The notes beneath the pieces were generated by a model that saw only the letters and a list, made by a program, of their open reading frames with translations, had not been told where the DNA came from and searched no databases. DNA of 64,000 nt. It comes from Klebsiella terrigena. GTDB taxonomy: Bacteria > Pseudomonadota > Gammaproteobacteria > Enterobacterales > Enterobacteriaceae. The stretch is taken from NCBI RefSeq assembly GCF_006539725.1, contig NZ_BJNO01000004.1, forward strand, positions 186,001 to 250,000, in the 5' to 3' direction. Below, piece by piece: positions 51,050 through 59,052 of the stretch. How positions within the stretch are numbered: position 1 is the stretch's first letter; each line of letters begins with the position of its first letter. Made by a program: the position numbers and the translations under genes.

Positions 51050-52609
51050 ATGACAACCCGACACCTGGTGAGTCTGGTTACGGGGGTGCTGATTCTCGCC
51101 ATTATTTTGCCCACCGGGCTGAGCATCTGGCTGGCAACGAGTCAGGCAAAAACGCAGTTTTATAGCGAGCTGGATAACTACTCCGCACGCGTTTTAACGC
51201 GGGTGCAGCAGGTTGCCGATCAGGCGAAAGAGGCGCTGCAGGAAGCGGAGGCTATTCCCTACGCCTCGTGTAGCCCGCAGCATTTACAGGCGATGCGGCG
51301 CATTGCCTATACCCATCGCTACGTGCAGGAAGTGCTGTGGCTGCATGATTCAGTCCCGCAGTGCTCTTCGCTTGAAGACCGCAGCGCGCCCGTCAAATTT
51401 CCCGAGCCCGATAGCATCACCTCCGACGGCTACCGCGCCTGGCTGACAACCCTCAACGATCTCGGCATGCAGCGCCGGATGACGGCCCTGGGCAGCGATA
51501 ACCATATGGTGATGATAGATCCCGCATCGTTTATCGACGTCGTCCAGCTGAGCCCGGATGAGATCCACACCGTTCTGTTTGGCACCCGGCGCGAACGGGC
51601 GATCGTCAGTAGCGAAAAGATCGATCCGCTTATCTGGGAGAAAATAAAAAATCAGAGTGCCAAAACGCTGACCCTCGACAATACCGTTTTCCGCATTCAC
51701 CGCATCCCGGAGCTGGGCCTCGGGATTGCGACCTGGTCTTCGACCCTGCCGCTGCAGGAGCGATGGCGGCATCAGCTGCTGCTATGGGTGCCCATCGGCC
51801 TGTTTACCAGCCTGCTGGCCTCATTTTTAATTCTGCGGCTGCTGCGTCGACTGCGCTCGCCGCGCTATGGGATGCTGGATGCCCTGAACTCCAACGCCAT
51901 CCAGGTCTACTATCAGCCGATTGTTTCGCTGCAGAGTGGCAAAATCGCGGGGGCGGAAGCGCTGGCGCGCTGGAAGCAGCCCGACGGTAGCTTTCTGTCA
52001 CCGGATATTTTTATCCCGCTCGCCGAGCAAACCGGGCTGATTACCCGCTTAACCGAAGATATCGTCCGCACCATTTTTACCGACCTCGGCCCCTGGCTAC
52101 AGCAGCGGCCGGAGGTCCATATTTCCATTAATCTGTCAGTAGATGATTTGCGCTCGCCAAAGCTGCCGATACTTCTGCGCGAACAGCTTCAGCACTGGAA
52201 TATCGCCGCGCAGCAGATCATTCTGGAGATTACCGAGCGCGGCTTCGTTGACCCGCAAACCACGCTGCCGGTGATCGCCAGCTACCGTCAGGCAGGGCAC
52301 CGCATCTCCATCGATGATTTCGGCACCGGCTACTCCAGCCTGAGCTACCTGCAGCGGCTGGACGTCGATACCCTGAAAATCGATAAATCGTTTGTTGATA
52401 CGCTGGAGTATAAACCGCTGACGCCGCACATCATCGAGATGGCAAAAGCGCTCGACCTGGCGACGGTTGCGGAAGGCGTGGAAACCGAACGCCAGCGTGA
52501 CTGGCTGCGCGATCACGGGGTGATATACGCCCAGGGCTGGCTGTACAGCAAAGCGCTGCCGAAAGAGAAGTTTATTCTGTGGGCGGAAAATAACCTGAAG
52601 GGATCGTGA
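51050..52609 (+). CDS. pdeB: PdeB (YlaB), membrane c-di-GMP phosphodiesterase, CSS-EAL
   Basis: This 519-residue protein has two membrane helices (residues about 8-28 and 240-262) flanking a periplasmic CSS-type sensor domain (VPQCSSLED), then a cytosolic EAL domain. Catalytic EAL motifs are intact: GAEALARW, INLSVDDL, LEITERGF, IDDFGTGYSSLSYL, LKIDKSFV and VAEGVET. It hydrolyses c-di-GMP, and in CSS enzymes activity depends on the periplasmic redox/disulfide state. It matches E. coli YlaB over its length. Confidence 0.94.
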   Translation: MTTRHLVSLVTGVLILAIILPTGLSIWLATSQAKTQFYSELDNYSARVLTRVQQVADQAKEALQEAEAIPYASCSPQHLQAMRRIAYTHRYVQEVLWLHDSVPQCSSLEDRSAPVKFPEPDSITSDGYRAWLTTLNDLGMQRRMTALGSDNHMVMIDPASFIDVVQLSPDEIHTVLFGTRRERAIVSSEKIDPLIWEKIKNQSAKTLTLDNTVFRIHRIPELGLGIATWSSTLPLQERWRHQLLLWVPIGLFTSLLASFLILRLLRRLRSPRYGMLDALNSNAIQVYYQPIVSLQSGKIAGAEALARWKQPDGSFLSPDIFIPLAEQTGLITRLTEDIVRTIFTDLGPWLQQRPEVHISINLSVDDLRSPKLPILLREQLQHWNIAAQQIILEITERGFVDPQTTLPVIASYRQAGHRISIDDFGTGYSSLSYLQRLDVDTLKIDKSFVDTLEYKPLTPHIIEMAKALDLATVAEGVETERQRDWLRDHGVIYAQGWLYSKALPKEKFILWAENNLKGS

Positions 52610-52628
52610 ACGCCGCGTAGCTGGCTAT

Positions 52629-52665
52629 CACCATCCCCGAAACCGGCGGGCCGGCGGGGATGGTG
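52629..52665. terminator. hairpin between convergent pdeB and ybaA
   Basis: CACCATCCCCG (52629-52639) pairs with CGGGGATGGTG (52655-52665), an 11-bp stem. It lies in the 67-base convergent gap. No T-run follows, so it is a probable bidirectional transcription end. Confidence 0.55.
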
Positions 52666-52676
52666 CTGCTGGCAGA

Positions 52677-53030
52677 TTATTCATCGAGTAGCGGCGCAAA
52701 GCCGCCAAAGATCATGCGCTGGCCGTCAAAGGGCATCCCCTCTCCCAGCGCCTTCATCCGCGGGTCCGTCATCAGTTTTGCGTTGGCGTTATCCCTCGCC
52801 TCTTTCGACGGATATTCGATCCAGCTGAATACCACCTCTTCATCGTCCTCGGCTTTTACCGCCATCCGAAAGTCGGTGTACTTGCCTTGCGGCACGTCGT
52901 CCGCCCAGCACTCCACAACGCGCAGCGCGCCAAACTCTCTGAACAGTGACGCGGCCTTCGCTGCCATCTCGCGGTATGCCTCCTTATTTTCCGCGGGCAC
53001 GGCAACGACAAAACCATCAACGTACTTCAT
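52677..53030 (-). CDS. ybaA: YbaA, DUF1428-family protein
   Basis: This 117-residue protein matches E. coli YbaA along its whole length (MKYVDGFVVAVPAENKEAYR, RVVECWADDVPQGKYTDFRM, FDGQRMIFGGF). It has the dimeric alpha/beta-barrel type fold of the DUF1428 family. The function is unknown. The start at 53030 gives the family length. Confidence 0.92.
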   Translation of the reverse strand: MKYVDGFVVAVPAENKEAYREMAAKAASLFREFGALRVVECWADDVPQGKYTDFRMAVKAEDDEEVVFSWIEYPSKEARDNANAKLMTDPRMKALGEGMPFDGQRMIFGGFAPLLDE

Positions 53031-53122
53031 GAGCATTATCTCCGAAGTGAACAGCGCAGCCGGCGAACCCGGCGGCATCTGCAGCGTTAAGTTTAGTTGT
53101 CATCGCCGAAGACGACATAAAA

Positions 53123-53737
53123 TCAGGATGCGGCTTCGCGGCTGGCGGCAACGGGCTGTACAGCGACGGGCCGGCGGAACCAGGGCAAACAGAGCTGAAT
53201 AAGCGGCCCGATGGTCAGCGCATACAGCACGGTGCCGACGCCAAAGGTGCCTCCGGCCATCCAGCCAATCAGCAGTACCGATACCTCGATGGCGGTGCGG
53301 ATCCCGCGCAGCGACCAGCCGGTACGGGCATGGAGTCCGGTCATCAGACCGTCGCGCGGCCCGGGGCCAAATCCGGCACCAATATACATACCGGTTGCCA
53401 GGGCGTTGAGGATCACCGCGCCGACCAGCAGCAGGCTGCGCGCCACCACCGATTCAAGCGGCGGCAAAACGGCCAGGGTCGCATTTGCCGCCAGGCCCAG
53501 CACGATCACATTGCTGATGGTGCCCAGCCCGGGCATCTGGCGCAGGGGGATCCACAGCAGCAGGACCGCCGCGCCGGTCAGGATCATAACCGTGCCAAAA
53601 TCCAGCCCAAACTGTTTACCCATGCCGAGATGGAAAACATCCCACGGGTCGGCTCCGAGATTGGCGTGCACAAAGAGCGCGGTCGACACGCCGTACAGAA
53701 CAAGGCCGATATAGAGCTGCAGTAGACGACGTAACAT
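53123..53737 (-). CDS. yczE: YczE-type integral membrane protein
   Basis: This 204-residue protein has five predicted helices and the YczE/YitT-like pattern (LYGVSTALFVHANLGADPWD, GMYIGAGFGPGPRDGLMTGL, TGWSLRGIRTAIEVSVLLIG). Its transport role is unproven. It lies divergent, 87 bases away, from a MocR-type regulator. The same yczR/yczE pairing is known in other bacteria, so yczE is the likely target of that regulator. Confidence 0.85.
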   Translation of the reverse strand: MLRRLLQLYIGLVLYGVSTALFVHANLGADPWDVFHLGMGKQFGLDFGTVMILTGAAVLLLWIPLRQMPGLGTISNVIVLGLAANATLAVLPPLESVVARSLLLVGAVILNALATGMYIGAGFGPGPRDGLMTGLHARTGWSLRGIRTAIEVSVLLIGWMAGGTFGVGTVLYALTIGPLIQLCLPWFRRPVAVQPVAASREAAS

Positions 53738-53824
53738 TTTTTACCTCTGGATGATTGCGGACCTCTCCATCATCGGCAAAAATGGATTGATAATTAATGG
53801 CCAGTTTTACAAAAGTGGATCGCT

Positions 53825-55252
53825 ATGGCTTCTCGTCGATTTGGTACGCAATCTTTGGTGCGCCTGCTGGGAAACTGGCAGGAGTCCGCCTCCCGCACCC
53901 CGCTCTGGCGCCAGCTGGCAGAAGCGCTGAGGCTACTGATCCTTGACGGCCGCCTGACGCTGGAAACGCGTCTGCCCGGCGAGCGCGAGCTGGCGACGGC
54001 GCTGAGCGTTAGCCGCACGACCATCGCCAGCGCGCTCGGCCAGCTGCGGGAAGAGGGGTATCTTTACAGCCGCCAGGGCAGCGGCTCGCGCATCGCCCTG
54101 CCCCAGCGCCAGGCTGGAACGGTAGAACAGGCCGCCAGCGCCACGTCGGTGAACCTGGCCACCGCCGCCCTCAGCGCCGGGCCGGAAATCCATCAGGCCT
54201 ACCATCATGCGCTGGGCGTGATGCCCCAGCATCTGACCAGCACCGGCTACGATCAGCAGGGGCTGGCGACGCTGCGCGAGGCGATAGCCCGCCGCTACTG
54301 CGAGCGCGGTTTAGCGACCCAGGCTGATGAAGTGATGATTGTTAACGGCGCGCTTAGCGGCCTGGCGCTGGTGCTGCGCTTAATGACCGGACCCGGCGAC
54401 CGCGTGGTGGTCGATGCCCCAACCTATCCCATGGCGATCAGCGCGATTCAGGGAGCCTCCTGCCGGCCGGTTGGCGTGGCGCTGCCCGCCCAGGGCTGGG
54501 ACTGTGACGGCCTGGCGGCAACCCTTGCGCAAACCGCCCCGCGCCTGGCCTGGCTGATGCCGGACTTTCACAATCCCACCGGCCGCTGCATGGATAGCGC
54601 CACCCGCCAGCGGGTGGCTGATATTGCGGCCCATACGCGCACCACGCTGGTGGTCGATGAGACAATGGTTGATTTATGGTACAACGCCCCGCCGCCTCCG
54701 CCGCTGGCGGCCTTCAATCCCGAGGCGCCGGTTATCACCATCGGCTCCGCCGGCAAAAGCTTCTGGGGCGGGCTGCGCATTGGCTGGATCCGCGCGTCGT
54801 CCCGAACCATCGCCTCGCTCGTCCAGGCCCGTGACTCCCTTGACCTCGGATCGCCACTGCTCGAACAGCTGGCCTGCTGCTGGCTGCTGGAAAATGAAAA
54901 ACAGCTGCTGCCGCCGCGTCGGGCAATGCTGGCCGCCCGCCGGGATATGTGCGGTAAATTAATGGCTGAATATTTTCCCCACTGGCACTTTACGCCGCCG
55001 GAGGGCGGGCTCTCTTTTTGGGTTGAACTACCGGGGATGCTGGCGACGATACTTTCCGCGCGGGCAGAAAGCCGCGGTATTCATATCGGGACCGGGACGC
55101 GCTTTGGCCTCGCAGGGGCTTTCGATCGCTATCTGCGGCTGCCGTTTACGCTGGAGGATGAGGCGCTACGCAGCGCCTTCAGCACGCTACAGCCGCTGTG
55201 GCATAGTCTTGCACAGCAGAGTGAAAATACGCGGGCGCGGAAAATAATATAA
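53825..55252 (+). CDS. yczR: YczR, MocR-family PLP-dependent regulator
   Basis: This 475-residue protein has an N-terminal GntR winged helix (TPLWRQLAEALRLLILDGRL, LPGERELATALSVSRTTIAS) and a C-terminal aminotransferase-like domain. PLP Lys311 is in IGSAGKSFWGGLRIGW. It is divergent from yczE, its probable target. In the gap, two direct repeats AAAATGGATTG and AAAAGTGGATCG could be its binding sites, but this is a guess. It is the second MocR-type regulator in the window and is not similar in neighbours to the first. Confidence 0.87.
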   Translation: MASRRFGTQSLVRLLGNWQESASRTPLWRQLAEALRLLILDGRLTLETRLPGERELATALSVSRTTIASALGQLREEGYLYSRQGSGSRIALPQRQAGTVEQAASATSVNLATAALSAGPEIHQAYHHALGVMPQHLTSTGYDQQGLATLREAIARRYCERGLATQADEVMIVNGALSGLALVLRLMTGPGDRVVVDAPTYPMAISAIQGASCRPVGVALPAQGWDCDGLAATLAQTAPRLAWLMPDFHNPTGRCMDSATRQRVADIAAHTRTTLVVDETMVDLWYNAPPPPPLAAFNPEAPVITIGSAGKSFWGGLRIGWIRASSRTIASLVQARDSLDLGSPLLEQLACCWLLENEKQLLPPRRAMLAARRDMCGKLMAEYFPHWHFTPPEGGLSFWVELPGMLATILSARAESRGIHIGTGTRFGLAGAFDRYLRLPFTLEDEALRSAFSTLQPLWHSLAQQSENTRARKII

Positions 55253-55261
55253 TAAAATATC

Positions 55262-55283
55262 GACGGGCTGGGTTCAGCCCGTC
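55262..55283. terminator. terminator hairpin between yczR and the small gene pair
   Basis: GACGGGCTG-GGTT-CAGCCCGTC is a strong stem ten bases after the yczR stop. On the minus strand it is followed by GATATTTTATT, so it may end both converging units. Confidence 0.65.
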
Positions 55284-55384
55284 AAAAATCATCGTCCATG
55301 ACGGATATGAGATGTTTTTATAAAATTGCAGTTTATCTTGTCATCGCAATATGTCAGCGGAATGACAAAATAAACCGCATTTCA

Positions 55385-55600
55385 TTAATGCTGGCGCGGA
55401 ATGGGAAAACTTTTTAACGAGATAATAAAACCATCGTCATCTTTTTTTATTTTTGCCCCGGTTTCGCACCAGTCGGAAGCAATGCGAAAGAACTCATCAC
55501 TGCCGATATTCCAGTTCAGGCGAACGTGCTTCACATACCCTGAACGTAACATGTCGCAGGCTTCGCTGTAGTTGCTGGCTGTAGAGAGTTGTTGTTTCAT
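55385..55600 (-). CDS. small protein with TusA/SirA-like pattern, second gene of a coupled pair
   Basis: This 71-residue protein begins MKQQLSTASNYSEACDMLRS, continues GYVKHVRLNWNIGSDEFFRI, and ends in a beta-strand-like GFIISLKSFPIPRQH. The spacing G-x2-V-x-V...I-x3-WC-x2-TGAKI resembles the C-terminal half of TusA/SirA proteins, without the N-terminal CPxP sulfur-transfer motif. It starts on the last four bases of the upstream ribbon-helix-helix gene (ATGA). Function unknown: possibly the toxin or partner of that DNA-binding protein. Low GC content suggests transfer. Confidence 0.65.
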   Translation of the reverse strand: MKQQLSTASNYSEACDMLRSGYVKHVRLNWNIGSDEFFRIASDWCETGAKIKKDDDGFIISLKSFPIPRQH

Positions 55601-55854
55601 TTTCTCTTCTTCAGAATCTTTCTTAATGCTTTGATTTCTTTAGGGGTTAATGGAGTCGTTTCCTCTTCGGTATGCTGGCTGTCAATATCCTCTTCCGAAA
55701 CCCCCGCCTCGTCCGCTGAATCCGCTATTTGAAAAGCGAGTAGCAGCAGTTTCTCCGTCGCAGTACCCAGGTTTTCGTTATTTACTTCCGCATAGTGACG
55801 CAGCTTCTCTTTTAATTCTGCATCAATTTTTACGTTCAAAACCACTGTGGTCAT
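55597..55854 (-). CDS. ribbon-helix-helix (CopG/RelB-like) small protein
   Basis: This 85-residue protein starts MTTVVLNVKIDAELKEKLRH, the strand-helix pattern of a ribbon-helix-helix domain. A second helix (NLGTATEKLLLLAFQIADSA) follows, then an acidic linker and a basic tail (PKEIKALRKILKKRK). I chose the ATG at 55854, with GGGAAG seven bases upstream; a GTG two codons earlier is possible. Overlap with the next gene by four bases is typical of antitoxin-toxin pairs, but neither partner is in a family I can name with certainty. Confidence 0.7.
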   Translation of the reverse strand: MTTVVLNVKIDAELKEKLRHYAEVNNENLGTATEKLLLLAFQIADSADEAGVSEEDIDSQHTEEETTPLTPKEIKALRKILKKRK

Positions 55855-55988
55855 AGTCACGCTTCCCGTGCAATAAATTCATCATAATTAATACACGAAG
55901 TTAACATGTTGATCCAGACATATATTTACGGCTTGTAATCTGGCAACAAATTCCCACTGCTAATCTGCCAGTTATTTATGACAAACGC

Positions 55989-56237
55989 ATGACGGATATA
56001 TTTCATTATTATTTCAAAATTATGACAGCTCATTTTCTGGGTAGCAGAAGAGTCGAGTTTGTGCAAAAAATAAATTCTTTGCCGCTGCCGGGCGGCGAGC
56101 CTCTTCGGGTATGCAGTAATGCTCCGTGGTTTGTTAAGGAACTATCGCAAAATCACTCTGATTCAGCGTTAGCCTCTATTGTTGGTTTCGCTGTCTGCGT
56201 ACCTCTGATCCTGCTCACCTTCAAGAAAGTGAGATAA
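55989..56237 (+). CDS. doubtful 82-codon open frame with C-terminal hydrophobic segment
   Basis: The frame runs MTDIFHYYFKIMTAHFLGSR to a hydrophobic tail SIVGFAVCVPLILLTFKKVR. No ribosome binding site precedes it. A second frame from about 56162 to 56347 (ITVKGWNLPASPRFEAIEAI, then KPAGSTNTRYLILEDKT) also looks protein-like and ends overlapping the next ATG. A frameshifted gene is therefore possible. No family recognised. Confidence 0.25.
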   Translation: MTDIFHYYFKIMTAHFLGSRRVEFVQKINSLPLPGGEPLRVCSNAPWFVKELSQNHSDSALASIVGFAVCVPLILLTFKKVR

Positions 56238-56343
56238 CCGTCAAAGGCTGGAACCTACCAGCCTCTCCCCGATTTGAGGCAATAGAGGCCATAAAACCTG
56301 CTGGTAGTACAAATACCCGATACTTAATTCTTGAGGATAAAAC

Positions 56344-56538
56344 ATGACCAACAAACAGTTATTGCTCCAACTGTATGCCGAAACCGTAACTCTCGGTCGC
56401 TACATCGAATTAGAAGAATACGCTAAATATCCACTTACAGCGATGCACCCGAATTTGACACCAGAGAGCTTGAATGAGGAAGAGTTAATCCAACTGGTTA
56501 TCGCTTCAGTCACCAATATGACAGGGAAATTGTGCTAA
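56344..56538 (+). CDS. small hypothetical protein, 64 residues
   Basis: MTNKQLLLQLYAETVTLGRY begins a mostly helical, acidic 64-residue protein that ends NMTGKLC. GAGG lies eight bases upstream of the ATG, and the start overlaps the end of a preceding open frame (ATGA). The 3' end overlaps the decayed integrase on the other strand. No family recognised. Confidence 0.45.
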   Translation: MTNKQLLLQLYAETVTLGRYIELEEYAKYPLTAMHPNLTPESLNEEELIQLVIASVTNMTGKLC

Positions 56539-57000
56539 TCGAACGCCACTTAAAGAAGGCCGAATTCTTTTATTGTAACGGTTTCCGGTGGATGCAGAAC
56601 CTTCCAGACCATCAACAAATACCGCTGCACTCCTCTTGCTGAAAGGCTCTTTTGTAGAATTCAGATATGCATTTACGCACCTGTTGATCGTCAGTATTTC
56701 CCGTTCACCAACCTCTCCTGTTTTAGCGCTGGTGTACTTATCAAGCTCACTCTTTAGGCTCTTGAAGGGGGTTTTCTGTTGTGGTTGCTGGAAGGAAGCA
56801 GACGGGGTTGCTGTGTGTGCCGGGATGGACTGAGGAACGCAGTGGAAAGGTTGTGAGGTGAGATATTTCTCCACACGGAGCAAAGCTTCACGCCTGGAAC
56901 GTGTGCGAAGAGAAATACGAATTTTACGGCGTTTCCGAGGTGTCAGGCAGACCCTACGGTAGAACCAGATCCCGTGACGGGAAAGCATAAGATGCGACAT
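56506..57000 (-). pseudogene. truncated tyrosine-recombinase (phage-type integrase) N-terminus
   Basis: The 164-codon frame starts MSHLMLSRHGIWFYRRVCLT, continues RRKIRISLRTRSRREALLRV, and includes a core-binding stretch (INRCVNAYLNSTKEPFSKRS, then GSASTGNRYNKRI). This is the N-terminal part of an integrase. After YNKRI the sequence loses similarity, probably by a frameshift, and the catalytic domain with the R-H-R-Y residues is absent. It starts 100 bases from the 3' end of ffs, the usual place for an integrase next to its RNA-gene attachment site. Non-functional relic. Confidence 0.75.
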
Positions 57001-57069
57001 TGATTAGCGTCCTAAGTGATAAACAAAAGTTGTATCACCGCCGTTTCAATGCACGAAACAAAGGGGTTA

Positions 57070-57085
57070 CATGATGGACATCATG
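57070..57085. repeat. perfect 16-bp palindrome downstream of ffs
   Basis: CATGATG-GA-CATCATG lies 15 bases past the 4.5S RNA 3' end and before the integrase relic. It could be an ffs terminator stem or a recombinase-related site; the sequence alone does not decide. Confidence 0.45.
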
Positions 57086-57099
57086 CACTTAGCAGAATT

Positions 57100-57213
57100 G
57101 GGTGGGGGCCCTGCCAGCTACATCCCGGCACACACGTCGTCTGCTCTGGCTGCTTCCTTCCGGATCTGACCTGGTAAACAGAGTAGCGTTGCGGGAGAAC
57201 CAACAGAGCCCCC
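57100..57213 (-). ncRNA. ffs: 4.5S RNA of the signal recognition particle
   Basis: The 114-nt minus-strand sequence starts GGGGGCTCTGTTGG and ends AGGGCCCCCACCC, so its ends pair. The Ffh-binding hairpin includes CCGGAAGGAAGCAGCC with the GGAA tetraloop. Length equals E. coli 4.5S RNA, with a few differences in the distal stem (for example CAGATCC for CAGGTCC). It forms the RNA core of SRP for membrane protein targeting and is essential. Confidence 0.97.
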
Positions 57214-57245
57214 ATTGAGAGCGTTGTTAACCAACGCGCCGGCGC

Positions 57246-57274
57246 ATTATCCCTACTGCGGCGCTGAATTGCAA
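57246..57274 (-). promoter_or_regulatory. ffs promoter
   Basis: On the minus strand TTGCAA (57269-57274) and GATAAT (57246-57251) are spaced by 17 bases. Transcription from here would give a leader of about 25 nt before the mature 5' end, in line with the known RNase P-processed precursor of E. coli 4.5S RNA. Confidence 0.75.
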
Positions 57275-57489
57275 GCTGGCGTCGCTCGGATGCTGGTTTA
57301 TTGCGCAAAGCCGCTAACAGGCTGGCGAAAACCCGCCGCCGGCCGGGCTGTTAAATTTCGCGACAATCCTTACCGGGCAATACAAGGGATTGCGAGCGCC
57401 GTCGCGGCAGAATGCTTCATGCTCATCCATACTTCATCGGATAACGAAGCCCTCTTTTTAAATCAACATCTTATCGTTATGGGGAATCA

Positions 57490-57897
57490 ATGAGCGAATC
57501 ACCGCGTTTGACGTCAACTCTGGCGATGCCGGCGATTGACGGCGTGACCGTATCCTTCAAGGGCTTGCACTACCTGCGCCCGGAGCTGGTGCTGGATTTT
57601 ATCACCATCAGCAGCGGCACGATGCTGGCGGTGACGCCGGTTGCGCTGCTCTACTCCACGGTCGGCGTGCTGCAGAGCGTCGAGTTACGCAGGCTGCCTA
57701 TCGCGGTCTGCGGGCGCGTGGTTTACCCCATCACCTCGCAGAAGCTCCCGGCCCTGCGCGCAAAGCTGATTATTAACGCTCAGTCGCGGCGGCTGAAGTT
57801 TCTCGAAAGCCTGATGGCTTTGACTCCGCATGACAACATACACGGGATGCAGACCCTCGGCCTGGCGCTGGAGTTTACCCTCGCGCATTCCGCTTAA
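57490..57897 (+). CDS. hypothetical protein, 135 residues, family not recognised
   Basis: The protein starts MSESPRLTSTLAMPAIDGVT and has alternating hydrophobic strands (VSFKGLHYLRPELVLDFITI, MLAVTPVALLYSTVGVLQSV), then a basic helical part (KLPALRAKLIINAQSRRLKF). GGGGAAT precedes the ATG, and its GC content matches the backbone. It lies between ffs and atl, where E. coli has no equivalent that I recognise. It has no signal peptide or cysteine motif. Real gene likely; function unknown. Confidence 0.6.
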   Translation: MSESPRLTSTLAMPAIDGVTVSFKGLHYLRPELVLDFITISSGTMLAVTPVALLYSTVGVLQSVELRRLPIAVCGRVVYPITSQKLPALRAKLIINAQSRRLKFLESLMALTPHDNIHGMQTLGLALEFTLAHSA

Positions 57898-57962
57898 GCC
57901 GCGGGCTGTACAGCCCGTTATCCAGCGCTTATCCTGAACCTTTCCCGGCAACAGGGCGCCTC

Positions 57963-58274
57963 ATGGATCCTCAAGACACATTTCCTCAGCGGGTATGGCA
58001 GATTATCGCCTCGATACCGGAAGGCTATGTCGCCACCTACGGCGACGTCGCGCTGCTGGCAGGCTCGCCGCGCGCGGCCCGCCAGGTGGGCGGCGTGCTC
58101 AAGCGTCTGCCGGAAGGCTCCGCTCTGCCGTGGCATCGAGTGGTCAATCGGCACGGCGATATTTCACTGACGGGCCCGGACCTGCAGCGTCAGCGCCAGG
58201 CGCTGCTGGCTGAAGGGGTACAGGTCTCCGGCAGCGGGCATATCGACCTGCAGCACTATCGCTGGATTTATTAA
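57963..58274 (+). CDS. ybaZ: Atl (YbaZ), alkyltransferase-like DNA repair protein
   Basis: This 103-residue protein has the O6-alkylguanine alkyltransferase DNA-binding fold (IPEGYVATYGDVALLAGSPR, RQVGGVLKRLPEG) but replaces the active-site Cys with Trp57 in the PWHRV motif. It therefore binds O6-alkylguanine without repairing it and flags it for nucleotide excision repair, as known for E. coli Atl. Ends at a bidirectional terminator shared with ybaY. Confidence 0.94.
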   Translation: MDPQDTFPQRVWQIIASIPEGYVATYGDVALLAGSPRAARQVGGVLKRLPEGSALPWHRVVNRHGDISLTGPDLQRQRQALLAEGVQVSGSGHIDLQHYRWIY

Positions 58275-58275
58275 A

Positions 58276-58301
58276 AAAATGCCCCTGAACAGGGGCATTT
58301 G
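58276..58301. terminator. bidirectional terminator between atl and ybaY
   Basis: TGCCCCTG-AA-CAGGGGCA (58280-58297) is flanked by seven A on the left and ATTT on the right. It can end both convergent transcripts, most strongly the minus-strand ybaY. Confidence 0.9.
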
Positions 58302-58306
58302 AGGTC

Positions 58307-58834
58307 TTATTGCGCGACGGCCGGCGTGTTCGCCGCTGCGCCATCGCCGGCGACAGGTACTGCGGTTTGCTGTACCGGCACCAGCAGCAGATCGGCACGA
58401 CTGCCGCCACCGTTGACCACCGTCTGGACCGTATCGGTGATAAACATCAGCTGACCATTGACCGTAATGGCCGAGCTCAGCAGGATACGCGCGTTAGGCT
58501 TTATATCCGCCTGGTTGTACGGCAGAACAAAGTTATACGGCGGCTGCTGGCCTTCGGTACGTACGGCTTTCTGCGCCAGCACGCGCGACGGCGCGTCGGC
58601 CAGTGAAGCATCAGACAAGGTCACGGTCAGTACCGCATCCGGCGGCAGGGCAACTTTCTGCCGAATAGAGATAGTCCCGGAAACGTTAGGCTGTTGCTGC
58701 GAGGACGTCAGTGACGCGATGCCGTAAGGATCGGCGGCAGCCGCGTTATTTTTCGCACTGTCGCTGTGATTATTGGCACAGGCGGTCAATGCGGTGGCAA
58801 CGGCTAAAGCACTTAACATATAGGCAAATTTCAT
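58307..58834 (-). CDS. ybaY: YbaY, outer-membrane lipoprotein with YscW-like domain
   Basis: This 175-residue lipoprotein has the signal MKFAYMLSALAVATALTAC and acylated Cys19. The domain NVSGTISIRQKVALPPDAVL TVTL... is typical of the YbaY/YscW beta-sandwich family, with a basic-amino-acid-poor tail. I chose the ATG at 58834, which gives a proper lipobox; the longer upstream reading does not. Function unknown; related YscW-type proteins act as secretin pilots. Confidence 0.9.
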   Translation of the reverse strand: MKFAYMLSALAVATALTACANNHSDSAKNNAAAADPYGIASLTSSQQQPNVSGTISIRQKVALPPDAVLTVTLSDASLADAPSRVLAQKAVRTEGQQPPYNFVLPYNQADIKPNARILLSSAITVNGQLMFITDTVQTVVNGGGSRADLLLVPVQQTAVPVAGDGAAANTPAVAQ

Positions 58835-59052
58835 GTTGTTCTCCTTTTCATCCCTATATACACAGGAGCATGTCCACCGACTGAATGGCATGAACATTTG
58901 TATCGTGCATAAGTGTGGCACAGATCTCAGTTCTCTTCCTGCAAACGACCCCTTATTCAGATTATTACACCCATCGGACCACTTGCGATTCCAGGTTATA
59001 CTTTGCCTCAATACGCGCCGCGAGAAGCGGTTATCACCGATTGAGGGTAAAT

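Noticed and set aside
55813..55822. AATTCTGC match to the ffs flank as a possible attachment-site repeat
   Set aside because: Only eight bases match, inside a coding gene; expected by chance.
57215..57493. 92-codon frame over the ffs promoter
   Set aside because: It has no start signal, overlaps the ffs promoter and upstream region, and its translation looks random.
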